This document shows, piece after piece, positions 1 to 5,717 of a DNA stretch of 8,727 nt. A model generated the notes under the pieces. That model made no database searches, was not told the DNA's origin, and saw only the letters and a program-made list of their open reading frames with translations. The stretch spans positions 1-8,727 of the forward strand of contig JASLEL010000088.1 in NCBI GenBank assembly GCA_030151145.1, given 5' to 3'. Each line of letters opens with the position of its first letter. Positions within the stretch are counted from its first letter, which is position 1. The stretch is from Aquirhabdus sp. GTDB taxonomy: Bacteria > Pseudomonadota > Gammaproteobacteria > Pseudomonadales > Moraxellaceae. The translations under genes and the position numbers were made by a program.

Positions 1-183
1 AACGGCGGTCAGATGGATCTGGGTCGGTGCTACCGCCAATTGACAATATGTGGTCTGGTTCGCAGTGGCCATAGACGCCAGTGCCTCAGCCAGTTGCTGG
101 GCGGCGAGCCAGCCGGGGTTCATTTTCCAGTTACCGATCACCCAGACCGGGCGCGGGGCAGCAGCAGTAGTTAAACTCGACAT
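1..183 (-). CDS. tpiA: Triosephosphate isomerase TpiA, N-terminal part (cut by window edge)
   Basis: Reading the minus strand from the ATG at 183 gives 61 uninterrupted codons to the window edge. Residues 13-23 read VWVIGNWKMNP, the signature first beta strand of triosephosphate isomerase. N18 and K20 match the conserved Asn and the catalytic, substrate-binding Lys of the family. A helix-like stretch and a second strand (LAVAPTQIHL, residues 49-58) follow in the expected order. The enzyme interconverts dihydroxyacetone phosphate and glyceraldehyde 3-phosphate in cytosolic glycolysis and gluconeogenesis. The full protein is normally about 250 residues, so roughly three quarters lies outside. 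No in-frame ATG or GTG was found just upstream; a TTG at 196-198 is possible but unattractive. There is no strong Shine-Dalgarno before the ATG. The gene diverges from the DUF1653 gene. The identification is firm, the exact start slightly less so. Confidence 0.93.
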   Translation of the reverse strand, partial: MSSLTTAAAPRPVWVIGNWKMNPGWLAAQQLAEALASMATANQTTYCQLAVAPTQIHLTAV

Positions 184-214
184 AAAATCGGGACACAAGT
201 GGACATTGGCGGCG

Positions 215-220
215 ATTTTA
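215..220 (-). promoter_or_regulatory. Candidate -10 box for tpiA
   Basis: On the minus strand this reads TAAAAT in the context GGGCTAAAATCGCC. A transcript starting about 7 bases downstream would have a leader of about 25 nt before the tpiA ATG at 183. No convincing -35 hexamer lies 16-18 bp upstream; a TTGTAC (233-238, minus strand) is only 12 bp away. The context resembles the candidate ribB -10 at 5677-5682 (GGGCTAGAAT). It is inferred from sequence alone. Confidence 0.4.
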
Positions 221-296
221 GCCCAAGTCGGCGTACAATCACCATGCCTATCCTGCACGAGATGACTGACATCCGCATACCAGCGATGATGAAAGC

Positions 297-313
297 CGCA
301 TCGGCCTGATGCG
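297..313. other. Short perfect inverted repeat in the tpiA/DUF1653 divergent region
   Basis: CGCATC (297-302) and GATGCG (308-313) form a perfect 6-bp dyad around GGCCT. It ends 17 bp before the TACAAT box at 331, so its right arm occupies the place where a -35 hexamer would sit. It is not followed by a T run on either strand, so a terminator is unlikely. It could be an operator for one or both divergent genes, or chance. The rest of 184-379 shows no gene. Confidence 0.3.
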
Positions 314-330
314 ATCCGTGGCTTTTCTTC

Positions 331-336
331 TACAAT
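331..336 (+). promoter_or_regulatory. Candidate -10 box for the DUF1653 gene
   Basis: TACAAT matches the sigma70 -10 consensus TATAAT at five of six positions. It lies 43 bp before the chosen start at 380, implying a leader of about 37 nt. The -35 position (around 308-313, GATGCG) is poor, so activity may need an activator or another contact. Confidence 0.4.
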
Positions 337-379
337 AGTCACCTGTTGAATGATCATTACTGATGACGAAGGACTTGCG

Positions 380-670
380 ATGACCCGCTCTATTCCATCT
401 GCCTATGCACAATCCGTTGCTGATACACCACATCTGCTGCTCGGGTGCTATCGCCACTATAAAGGACAGGATTATGAGGTGCTGGGTCTGGCGCGTCACT
501 CCGAGACTGAAGCATGGCTCGTGGTCTATCGCTGTCTGTACGGCGACTATGGTCTCTGGGTACGGCCACTGGAGATGTTTACGGAACAAGTCACTGTCGC
601 GGGCGTCCCGCAGCCGCGTTTTGCTTATGTCGGGGAGGATGGTGCCGAGGCAGGCAGTAGCTCGCTGTGA
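380..670 (+). CDS. DUF1653 domain-containing protein
   Basis: This is a 96-residue protein whose residues 22-81 match the DUF1653 pattern as I know it. The segments are GCYRHYKGQDYEVLGLARHS (22-41), then VVYRCLYGDYGLWVRPLEMF (48-67), and a closing RF at 80-81. Members of this family are small soluble proteins of unknown molecular function, often standing alone or as one domain of a larger protein. I do not assign an activity. I chose the ATG at 380 because GAAGGA (368-373) sits 6 nt upstream. An in-frame ATG at 350 would add ten residues but has no Shine-Dalgarno. There is no signal peptide or membrane segment. The last 15 residues are not part of the domain and are rich in Gly, Ala and Ser. 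The gene lies between divergent tpiA and pilB, separated from pilB by 162 bp containing pilB's own promoter, so it is probably transcribed independently. Confidence 0.85.
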   Translation: MTRSIPSAYAQSVADTPHLLLGCYRHYKGQDYEVLGLARHSETEAWLVVYRCLYGDYGLWVRPLEMFTEQVTVAGVPQPRFAYVGEDGAEAGSSSL

Positions 671-744
671 TTGTGCGGCATGAGGCAGTCGGCTGGCGGT
701 TCAGGCCGGTGTCGATGCCAGATCAGACGGCGATCATTCAGCGC

Positions 745-764
745 AAAACGTTACTTAATGTTAC
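745..764 (+). repeat. Two 10-bp direct repeats just upstream of the pilB -35 box
   Basis: AAAACGTTAC (745-754) is followed directly by TTAATGTTAC (755-764), matching at 7 of 10 positions with a period of one helical turn. AACGTT (747-752) and AATGTT (757-762) also form a 6-bp imperfect dyad with one G-T pair. The -35 box starts at 768. The position suits an activator site, but no known regulator motif is recognised. In the rest of 671-744 I see no gene or clear terminator. Confidence 0.3.
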
Positions 765-767
765 GGA

Positions 768-796
768 TTGTACACCTGCCCAGAGTGCGCTATAGT
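768..796 (+). promoter_or_regulatory. Sigma70-type promoter for pilB
   Basis: TTGTAC (768-773) and TATAGT (791-796) are separated by exactly 17 bp. The hexamers match the consensus at 4 of 6 (TTGACA) and 5 of 6 (TATAAT) positions. The transcript should start near 803, which would place the inverted repeat at 803-820 at the extreme 5' end of the mRNA. This is the best-formed promoter in the window. No sigma54 GG/GC element was noticed here. Confidence 0.65.
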
Positions 797-802
797 CATA
801 CC

Positions 803-820
803 TACTCACGGAGGTGAGTA
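803..820 (+). promoter_or_regulatory. Hairpin carrying the pilB Shine-Dalgarno sequence
   Basis: TACTCAC (803-809) pairs perfectly with GTGAGTA (814-820) around a GGAG loop. The only strong Shine-Dalgarno of the leader, GGAGGT (810-815), occupies the loop and the first bases of the 3' arm. Folding would partly hide it. Because the predicted transcription start is near 803, the hairpin would form the 5' end of the mRNA, where it could also protect the end from decay. A regulatory role is inference. Confidence 0.45.
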
Positions 821-824
821 CCGA

Positions 825-923
825 ATGACGCAATGGATGACACACGCATGTCTGCAACCACTATATCTTTTGGCGGTCTTGCCCGCCAGATTGTCAATGA
901 TGGGATCGTCACTGCTGAAGTGA
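825..923 (+). other. Possible 32-codon upstream ORF overlapping the pilB start
   Basis: The ATG at 825 is 9 nt after GGAGGT (810-815), a better spacing than the pilB ATG at 833 (17 nt). Its frame is offset from pilB and runs 32 codons to a TGA at 921-923. The predicted peptide is rich in Leu and Met (for example LYLLAVLPARL) and resembles no family I know. It may be a decoy or coupling start, or simply unused. Chance occurrence is the default explanation. Confidence 0.15.
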
Positions 924-2557
924 TGCAGCGTGCGCTCGCCGATTCTCAACAAGAAAAAGTCTCCCTGATCAGTTACCTGATTTCCAAAAAGATTGCTAAG
1001 GCGCAGCAGATCGCATGGATCATCGCGCGCGATTATGGTGATTCGCTGTTTGATCTGAATGCCATCGATACGGCACAGATCCCCAAAGACCTTGTCGATG
1101 AAAAGCTGATCCGCCAGTACGCCGCCTTGCCGATCTTCAAGCGCGGTAACCGTCTCTTTGTCGCCATGAGCGACCCGACCAATGCCGAAGCGCTGGATGC
1201 CATCCGCTTCAGTACGCGCCTCACGGTTGAGGCCTTGGTGGTTGAAGACGACAAACTCTCCAAAATGATCGAAAAACTCTACGACACCATGTCGGTCAGT
1301 GAGTTTTCGGGATTTGGCTCAGATGTGGATCTGGAGCTGGATGAGACGCGGGAAGGTGATAGTGGCAATCCGGACCTCGCCGGTGCCGAAGAAGCACCCG
1401 TGGTTAAATTCATCAACAAAATGCTGACTGACGCCATCCGTATGGGGGCGTCCGACTTGCATTTTGAGCCCTATGAAAAGATGTACCGTATCCGCTACCG
1501 GATCGACGGCATGATGCGTGAAATCAACCGCCCGCCGATCCAGCTGGCACCCAAGCTGGCGACCCGTCTGAAGGTCATGTCGCAGATGGATATTTCCGAG
1601 CGCCGGATGCCGCAGGACGGACGTATCAAGCTGAAAGTCTCCAAGTCCAAATCCATCGACTTCCGTGTCAACTCGCTCCCGACCCTATACGGCGAAAAAA
1701 TCGTACTGCGTATCCTGGATGCGTCTAGCGCCATGATGGGGATCGATGCGTTGGGCTATGAGCCTGAGCAGAAGGCGCTGTTTATGGAGGCGCTGGAGAG
1801 GCCGCAGGGCATGCTCTTGATCACCGGTCCGACAGGTTCGGGTAAAACCGTATCGCTGTATACGGGTCTGAATATCCTCAATACCGCAGATACCAATATC
1901 TCCACCGCCGAAGATCCGGTCGAAATCAACCTCGAAGGCATCAATCAGGTCAACGTCAACGTCAAGACCGGTCTGACTTTCGCGGTTGCCCTGCGCGCCT
2001 TTCTGCGTCAGGATCCGGATATCGTGATGGTCGGTGAAATCCGGGACCTTGAGACTGCCGAGATCGCGGTCAAGGCGGCGCAGACCGGTCACATGGTGAT
2101 GTCGACCCTGCACACCAACAGTGCGCCCGAAACACTGACGCGCCTGCGTAATATGGGTGTGCCATCCTTCAATATCGCCACCTCGGTCAATCTCGTGATC
2201 GCCCAGCGTCTGGCGCGGCGGCTGTGCTCGCATTGCAAGGCACCGCTAGAGGTCCCACAGGCCAGTCTGAAGCAGATGGGTTTTACCGATGAGGATCTCG
2301 CCACGGGCTTTACCATCTATCAGCCGGTCGGTTGCTCTGAATGCCGCGAAGGCTACAAAGGTCGGGTCGGGGTGTACGAGGTGATGAAAGTCACTAACGA
2401 GATTTCGCGCATCATCATGGAAGAGGGTACGGCGATCGATATCGCTGATGCGGCGCGTCGATCAGGTTTCCCGGACCTGCGCCGTTCCGGTCTGAAAAAG
2501 GTCATGCAGGGCATGACCAGCTTGCAAGAGATCAACCGCGTCACAGGTACTGAGTAA
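833..2557 (+). CDS. pilB: Type IV pilus assembly ATPase PilB
   Basis: PilB is the hexameric cytoplasmic ATPase that drives pilin insertion during type IVa pilus extension. The 574-residue length is usual. An N-terminal MshEN/T2SSE_N region spans about 12-150, followed by an acidic linker (about 162-182) and the GspE/PilB ATPase core. Landmarks are the Walker A GPTGSGKT (332-339), Asp-box segments around RYRIDG (221-226) and AEDPVE (359-364), Walker B with IVMVGEIRD (397-405), and the His box TLHTNS (425-430). Two CxxC pairs (C465/C468 and C501/C504) form the zinc site typical of PilB and GspE but absent from the retraction ATPase PilT. The start is uncertain: ATG 833 opens the longest frame (an in-frame TGA lies at 815-817), while ATG 848, starting MSATT, is an alternative. 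GspE of type II secretion is the nearest alternative, but pilC and pilD follow directly. Confidence 0.96.
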   Translation: MDDTRMSATTISFGGLARQIVNDGIVTAEVMQRALADSQQEKVSLISYLISKKIAKAQQIAWIIARDYGDSLFDLNAIDTAQIPKDLVDEKLIRQYAALPIFKRGNRLFVAMSDPTNAEALDAIRFSTRLTVEALVVEDDKLSKMIEKLYDTMSVSEFSGFGSDVDLELDETREGDSGNPDLAGAEEAPVVKFINKMLTDAIRMGASDLHFEPYEKMYRIRYRIDGMMREINRPPIQLAPKLATRLKVMSQMDISERRMPQDGRIKLKVSKSKSIDFRVNSLPTLYGEKIVLRILDASSAMMGIDALGYEPEQKALFMEALERPQGMLLITGPTGSGKTVSLYTGLNILNTADTNISTAEDPVEINLEGINQVNVNVKTGLTFAVALRAFLRQDPDIVMVGEIRDLETAEIAVKAAQTGHMVMSTLHTNSAPETLTRLRNMGVPSFNIATSVNLVIAQRLARRLCSHCKAPLEVPQASLKQMGFTDEDLATGFTIYQPVGCSECREGYKGRVGVYEVMKVTNEISRIIMEEGTAIDIADAARRSGFPDLRRSGLKKVMQGMTSLQEINRVTGTE

Positions 2558-2672
2558 ACCGAACATGCTCGGATCGGGATAGACCGATGCAAGGTATGAG
2601 ATGTGTGGGTGTAAACAAGCAGTATAGGATGTATTGTCAGGCGTCACGTGCTGGCAGTGAATCAAGGACAGC

Positions 2673-2692
2673 GTCTGATGCCCCTATCAGAC
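2673..2692 (+). other. Perfect hairpin in the pilB-pilC gap
   Basis: GTCTGAT (2673-2679) and ATCAGAC (2686-2692) form a perfect 7-bp stem with a GCCCCT loop, 19 bases before the pilC ATG. No T run follows, so it is not an intrinsic terminator. The weak Shine-Dalgarno TAAGG (2694-2698) begins two bases after the stem. It may be an mRNA processing or stability element that adjusts PilC relative to PilB. The rest of the 154-bp gap (2558-2711) holds no gene and no convincing promoter. Confidence 0.4.
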
Positions 2693-2711
2693 CTAAGGCA
2701 CGAGAACGAAC

Positions 2712-3944
2712 ATGGCGACAACCAAAAAAGCTGAAAATAATCTGTTGTTTGTCTATGAAGGCACCAATCGCCGTGGACAAGCGATCAAAGGCGAAATGCC
2801 CAGCAAGAATATGGCGCTGGCTAAAGCGGTGCTGCGCAAGCAGGGCATCAATGTCACCAGCATCCGCAAAAAACCCAAGAATCTGCTGTCGTTCATGGGC
2901 AAGGGCGGTAAGGTCAAGGCCATGGACATTGCCATCTTTACCCGGCAGTTGGCGACCATGATGAAAGCCGGGGTGCCGCTGGTGCAGTCGTTTGAGATTG
3001 TCGCCGAAGGTCTGCAGAATCCGGCCATGCGCGAAGTCGTGATCGGCATCAAGAATGAGGTCGAAGGCGGTAGCAGTTTTGCCAATGCCCTGAAGAAATA
3101 CCCGCAATATTTTGATGATCTGTTCTGTAATCTGGTCGCCTCCGGTGAGCAGTCCGGTGCGCTGGAAGTCATGTTGGATCGGGTCGCGATCTACAAGGAA
3201 AAGAGCGAACTGCTGAAGCAGAAGATCAAGAAAGCGATGAAATACCCCATCGCAGTGATTTGTATCGCGCTCGTCGTGACGATCATTCTGATGGTCAAGG
3301 TCGTGCCGGTGTTCAAAGACCTGTTTAACTCATTCGGTGCCGACCTGCCTGCCTTTACCATGATGGTGGTCAAGATGTCGAACTGGATGCAGGCCTACTG
3401 GTTCGTTTTGATTATCTCGATCTTTGTCATTGTCGGGGCGTATATCGAGGCGCATAAGCGCAGCGAAGCGTTCCGCGATTTCATAGATAAACTCTCGCTC
3501 CGGCTGCCGATTTTTGGTGATTTGGTCTATAAGGGGATCATCGCGCGCTTTAGCCGGACTTTGGCGACGACATTTGCTGCCGGTGTGCCGCTGATCGATG
3601 CACTGGAGTCTACCGCGGGTGCGACGAATAACGTGGTGTTTCGCAAGGCCACCATGCAGATACGTGAAGATGTCGCCACAGGTCAGCAATTGCAGTTTGC
3701 CATGCGCACCACCAATCTGTTCCCGTCTATGGCGGTACAGATGGTCGGTATCGGTGAAGAGTCCGGTGCGCTGGATGCCATGCTGGACAAGGTTGCAACC
3801 CACTTTGAAAACGAGGTGGACAATGCGGTCGATGGTCTGACCTCGCTGATGGAGCCCTTGATTATGGCGGTGCTGGGGATTCTGGTTGGTGGTCTGGTGG
3901 TTGCGATGTATCTGCCAATTTTCCAGATGGGTTCGGTTATTTAA
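2712..3944 (+). CDS. pilC: Type IV pilus inner-membrane platform protein PilC
   Basis: PilC is the inner-membrane platform that couples the PilB and PilT motors to the growing pilus. At 410 residues it has the usual length. It carries the two homologous T2SSF domains expected, roughly 73-196 and 276-398. Each has the same internal motif: SGEQSGALEVMLDRVA at 144-159 and IGEESGALDAMLDKVA at 347-362. Hydrophobic membrane segments are visible at about 179-199, 227-245 and 383-402. The N-terminal stretch FVYEGTNRRGQAIKGEM (13-29) is also typical of the family. The start has only a distant TAAGG (2694-2698, 13 nt spacing), but the protein begins as PilC proteins usually do. It follows pilB by 154 bp, a rather wide gap, and its stop codon overlaps the pilD start by one base, implying translational coupling. 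GspF is the type II secretion counterpart, but the pil context decides. Confidence 0.96.
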   Translation: MATTKKAENNLLFVYEGTNRRGQAIKGEMPSKNMALAKAVLRKQGINVTSIRKKPKNLLSFMGKGGKVKAMDIAIFTRQLATMMKAGVPLVQSFEIVAEGLQNPAMREVVIGIKNEVEGGSSFANALKKYPQYFDDLFCNLVASGEQSGALEVMLDRVAIYKEKSELLKQKIKKAMKYPIAVICIALVVTIILMVKVVPVFKDLFNSFGADLPAFTMMVVKMSNWMQAYWFVLIISIFVIVGAYIEAHKRSEAFRDFIDKLSLRLPIFGDLVYKGIIARFSRTLATTFAAGVPLIDALESTAGATNNVVFRKATMQIREDVATGQQLQFAMRTTNLFPSMAVQMVGIGEESGALDAMLDKVATHFENEVDNAVDGLTSLMEPLIMAVLGILVGGLVVAMYLPIFQMGSVI

Positions 3945-4894
3945 TGCAGTTTCTCGGTCACTTCATACAGTCTCTTGTGACGATGCTTCACCTCATCAGC
4001 GCATCAACCTTCTTGAGCGCGCTGTGTGTGGGGGTGCTGGGTTTATGTGTCGGCAGTTTTTTGAATGTCGTGATCTATCGCCTGCCTCTCATTCTGATGC
4101 AGGGCTGGAGGCAGGATTGTACTTTGCTTTTGGCAGAAGAGCGGGCCGAGGAGCAAGGACATGCGGAGGGTGAAGCGATACCCGTGTTGACTGCGGTAAC
4201 GCCGCAGATGACCTTAAGCACCCCAGCCTCCAGTTGTCCTTCGTGCGGTCATCGCATTCGCTGGTACGAAAATATCCCCCTCATCAGTTGGCTGGCTTTG
4301 CGTGGTAAATGCAGTAATTGCAAGACCCCGATCAGTATCCGTTATCCTTTGGTCGAGCTTTTGACCATGCTGGCCAGTTTGACGGTGCTTGCGGTCTTTG
4401 GTCCCACGATGCAGATGGTGTGGGCGCTTGGCCTGACATGGGCCTTGATTGCGCTGACAGGGATTGATTTTGATACCCAACTGCTGCCGGATCGCATCAC
4501 GCTGCCTTTGGCTGGTGCAGGATTATTTGCCAATGTCGAGTGGCTGGGCCCATCGCTGTTTGTCAGCCCGACACAGGCGATTCTGGGTTATGTCTTTGGT
4601 TTTCTTGCGCTGTGGATCGTCTATATCCTGTTTAAGCTCGTGACGGGCAAAGAAGGCATGGGCTATGGCGACTTCAAGCTATTGGCAGCGCTGGGCGCGT
4701 GGCTGGGACCGATGCAGTTACCGCTGATCATCCTGCTGTCGTCTTTTGTGGGTGCCGTCATCGGGATTGCGCTGTTGATCGTGCGTCGCGCCAATCAGCC
4801 TTTTGCCTTTGGTCCCTATATTGCCATTGCAGGCTGGATTGCCCTCCTGTGGGGTAACCAGATCGTCAGTGCCTATCTGGGCCTGTATCATTAA
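3944..4894 (+). CDS. pilD: Prepilin peptidase / N-methyltransferase PilD
   Basis: PilD is the inner-membrane aspartyl protease that cleaves the leader peptide of type IV prepilins and methylates the new N-terminal residue. Residues 36-47 (CVGSFLNVVIYR) form the A24 N-terminal signature. A zinc-binding cytoplasmic domain follows, with CPSC (98-101) and CSNC (123-126), which goes with the bifunctional methylating form. The catalytic Asp pair lies in GIDFD...LPD (D175) and in GYGDFK (240-245, D243). Further hydrophobic helices run to the C-terminus. At 316 residues it is longer than the roughly 290 of Pseudomonas PilD. Most of the excess is in a Glu/Ala-rich loop at about 58-95 before the zinc domain and in a longer N-terminus. 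The ATG overlaps the pilC TAA by one base, and no good Shine-Dalgarno precedes it, so reinitiation after pilC is likely. The peptidase often also serves type II secretion pseudopilins. Confidence 0.96.
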   Translation: MQFLGHFIQSLVTMLHLISASTFLSALCVGVLGLCVGSFLNVVIYRLPLILMQGWRQDCTLLLAEERAEEQGHAEGEAIPVLTAVTPQMTLSTPASSCPSCGHRIRWYENIPLISWLALRGKCSNCKTPISIRYPLVELLTMLASLTVLAVFGPTMQMVWALGLTWALIALTGIDFDTQLLPDRITLPLAGAGLFANVEWLGPSLFVSPTQAILGYVFGFLALWIVYILFKLVTGKEGMGYGDFKLLAALGAWLGPMQLPLIILLSSFVGAVIGIALLIVRRANQPFAFGPYIAIAGWIALLWGNQIVSAYLGLYH

Positions 4895-4948
4895 AGAAAG
4901 CGTCATCATTAAATCGCCATCATTGATATGGTGATTGAGCCGCTTTCT
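4895..4948 (+). other. Two-tier hairpin in the pilD-coaE gap
   Basis: An outer 8-bp perfect stem, AGAAAGCG (4895-4902) with CGCTTTCT (4941-4948), encloses an inner 9-bp stem. The inner pair is AATCGCCAT (4912-4920) with ATGGTGATT (4928-4936), with one G-U pair and a CATTGAT loop. It begins immediately after the pilD stop codon. No T run follows, so it is a poor intrinsic terminator. It may be a Rho-associated 3' end, an mRNA-stabilising structure or a dispersed palindromic element. The remaining 35 bases hold the coaE ribosome binding site AGGA (4974-4977). Confidence 0.5.
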
Positions 4949-4983
4949 ACCGCAAGCATCTCATTTGTGTCATAGGATCTGAT

Positions 4984-5598
4984 ATGCCCCTCATCATTGG
5001 TCTGACTGGCGGTATCGGCAGCGGCAAGACTGCTGCCAGCGACTGGTTTACCGCACGTGGTATCACGATCGTCGATGCCGATGTGGTGGCGCGTGAGGTG
5101 GTGGCGGTGGGTCAGCCGGCGCTTGAGGAGATCGCGGCGCGCTTCGGCGCGTGGGCGCTGAATGCCGACGGCACGCTGAACCGCACGGCGATGCGTGAGC
5201 ATGTCTTTGCTCATCCTGAAGACCGTCGTGCGCTTGAAGCCATTACCCATCCACGTATCCATGCCAGTATGCTGTCCCAGTTGGCGGGTGCGGCATCGCC
5301 CTACGCCTTGCTCGTATCGCCGTTACTACTTGAGTCGGGGCAGGCGGGCTTAGGTCGTTTGTGTCAACGGATCTTGGTCATTGATGTCCCGGAGCATCTG
5401 CAGCATCAGCGGGCATCCGCACGCGATGGCCAGACCGAGGAGTCCATCCAGCGCATCATGCAAGCCCAGTTGCCCCGTGAGAAGCGCTTGGCCGCAGCCG
5501 ATGATGTCGCGGTCAATGATGGCGAGCTGGATCACCTCTATCAGCAGCTAGAAGCCCTGCATCAGCAGTACCTGCAATTGGCTCAGGCGCAGACCTGA
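4984..5598 (+). CDS. coaE: Dephospho-CoA kinase CoaE
   Basis: CoaE catalyses the last step of coenzyme A synthesis, the ATP-dependent phosphorylation of the ribose 3'-hydroxyl of dephospho-CoA, in the cytosol. The 204-residue length is typical. The P-loop lies at residues 6-16 (GLTGGIGSGKT) and is followed by the family's VDADVVAREV (30-39), where the DAD acidic group binds substrate. Other landmarks are LNRTAMREHVF (65-75), THPRIH (88-93) and the C-terminal lid and base region QLPREKRLAAADDVAVNDG (162-180). The start is well supported by AGGA (4974-4977) 6 nt upstream. The gene stands 89 bp after pilD. Genomic linkage of coaE to pilD is common in Pseudomonas and relatives, although the two functions are unrelated. 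The stop codon lies inside an inverted repeat at 5580-5601. Confidence 0.96.
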   Translation: MPLIIGLTGGIGSGKTAASDWFTARGITIVDADVVAREVVAVGQPALEEIAARFGAWALNADGTLNRTAMREHVFAHPEDRRALEAITHPRIHASMLSQLAGAASPYALLVSPLLLESGQAGLGRLCQRILVIDVPEHLQHQRASARDGQTEESIQRIMQAQLPREKRLAAADDVAVNDGELDHLYQQLEALHQQYLQLAQAQT

Positions 5599-5601
5599 GC
5601 C
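5580..5601 (+). terminator. Weak intrinsic terminator candidate at the end of coaE
   Basis: GGCTCAGG (5580-5587) and CCTGAGCC (5594-5601) form a perfect GC-rich 8-bp stem with a CGCAGA loop. The T run after it is only three bases (TTTGCG). The right arm contains the coaE TGA (5596-5598). The stem favours termination and the short T run argues against strong efficiency. Confidence 0.4.
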
Positions 5602-5612
5602 TTTGCGCCTGA

Positions 5613-5653
5613 TGTTTGTCGTCGTGGCAGTCATGGTCCGCGACTGACAAACA
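5613..5653 (+). other. Long hairpin upstream of ribB
   Basis: Eight perfect pairs, TGTTTGTC (5613-5620) with GACAAACA (5646-5653), continue into seven more, GTCGTGG (5621-5627) with CCGCGAC (5638-5644). The second set has one G-U pair. There is a single bulged T at 5645 and a 10-nt loop. The 15-pair stem ends 23 bases before the candidate ribB -10 box, and no T run follows. It could be the mature 3' end of the coaE transcript or a binding site near the ribB promoter. It lacks the multi-stem conserved core of an FMN riboswitch. Confidence 0.5.
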
Positions 5654-5676
5654 CACACGTATCGGCGAAAATGGGC

Positions 5677-5682
5677 TAGAAT
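5677..5682 (+). promoter_or_regulatory. Candidate -10 box for ribB
   Basis: TAGAAT lies in the context GGGCTAGAATATCGC. A start about 7 bases downstream gives a leader of roughly 28 nt to the ATG at 5718, which fits the Shine-Dalgarno AAGG (5706-5709). There is no good -35 hexamer 16-18 bp upstream. CTGACA at 5644-5649 is 27 bp away and too far. Confidence 0.4.
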
Positions 5683-5717
5683 ATCGCTCCTGTATGTCCT
5701 CGCCCAAGGTTTTCGCC

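Noticed and set aside
350..379. Longer DUF1653 protein starting at ATG 350
   Set aside because: No Shine-Dalgarno precedes it and the extra ten residues are outside the domain; ATG 380 has GAAGGA 6 nt upstream.
1685..2233. 182-codon open frame on the minus strand
   Set aside because: It is antisense to the PilB ATPase core and has a His/Arg/Asp-rich composition typical of non-coding frames.
2634..2662. Internal promoter for pilC based on TTGTCA at 2634-2639
   Set aside because: No acceptable -10 hexamer occurs 16-18 bp downstream (GTGAAT at best).
2587..2961. 124-codon + strand frame overlapping the pilB-pilC gap and the pilC start
   Set aside because: Two thirds of it lies within pilC in another frame; it has no ribosome binding site and a low-complexity Arg/Lys/Ser-rich composition.
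3151..3775. 16-nt exact repeat in pilC (3151-3166 and 3760-3775) as a recombination or mobile element scar
   Set aside because: It encodes the matching SGAL(E/D) motif of the two homologous T2SSF domains, so known domain duplication explains it.
5616..5717. N-terminal extension of RibB up to an ATG-type start near 5616
   Set aside because: The extension begins inside the long hairpin, crosses the candidate -10 box and has no family similarity. ATG 5718 has AAGG at a good distance and gives a normal RibB N-terminus.
5599..5717. FMN riboswitch before ribB, prompted by GGTCCGCGACTGAC (5635-5648)
   Set aside because: The gap is too short and lacks the other conserved RFN segments; the similar bases are arms of a simple hairpin.
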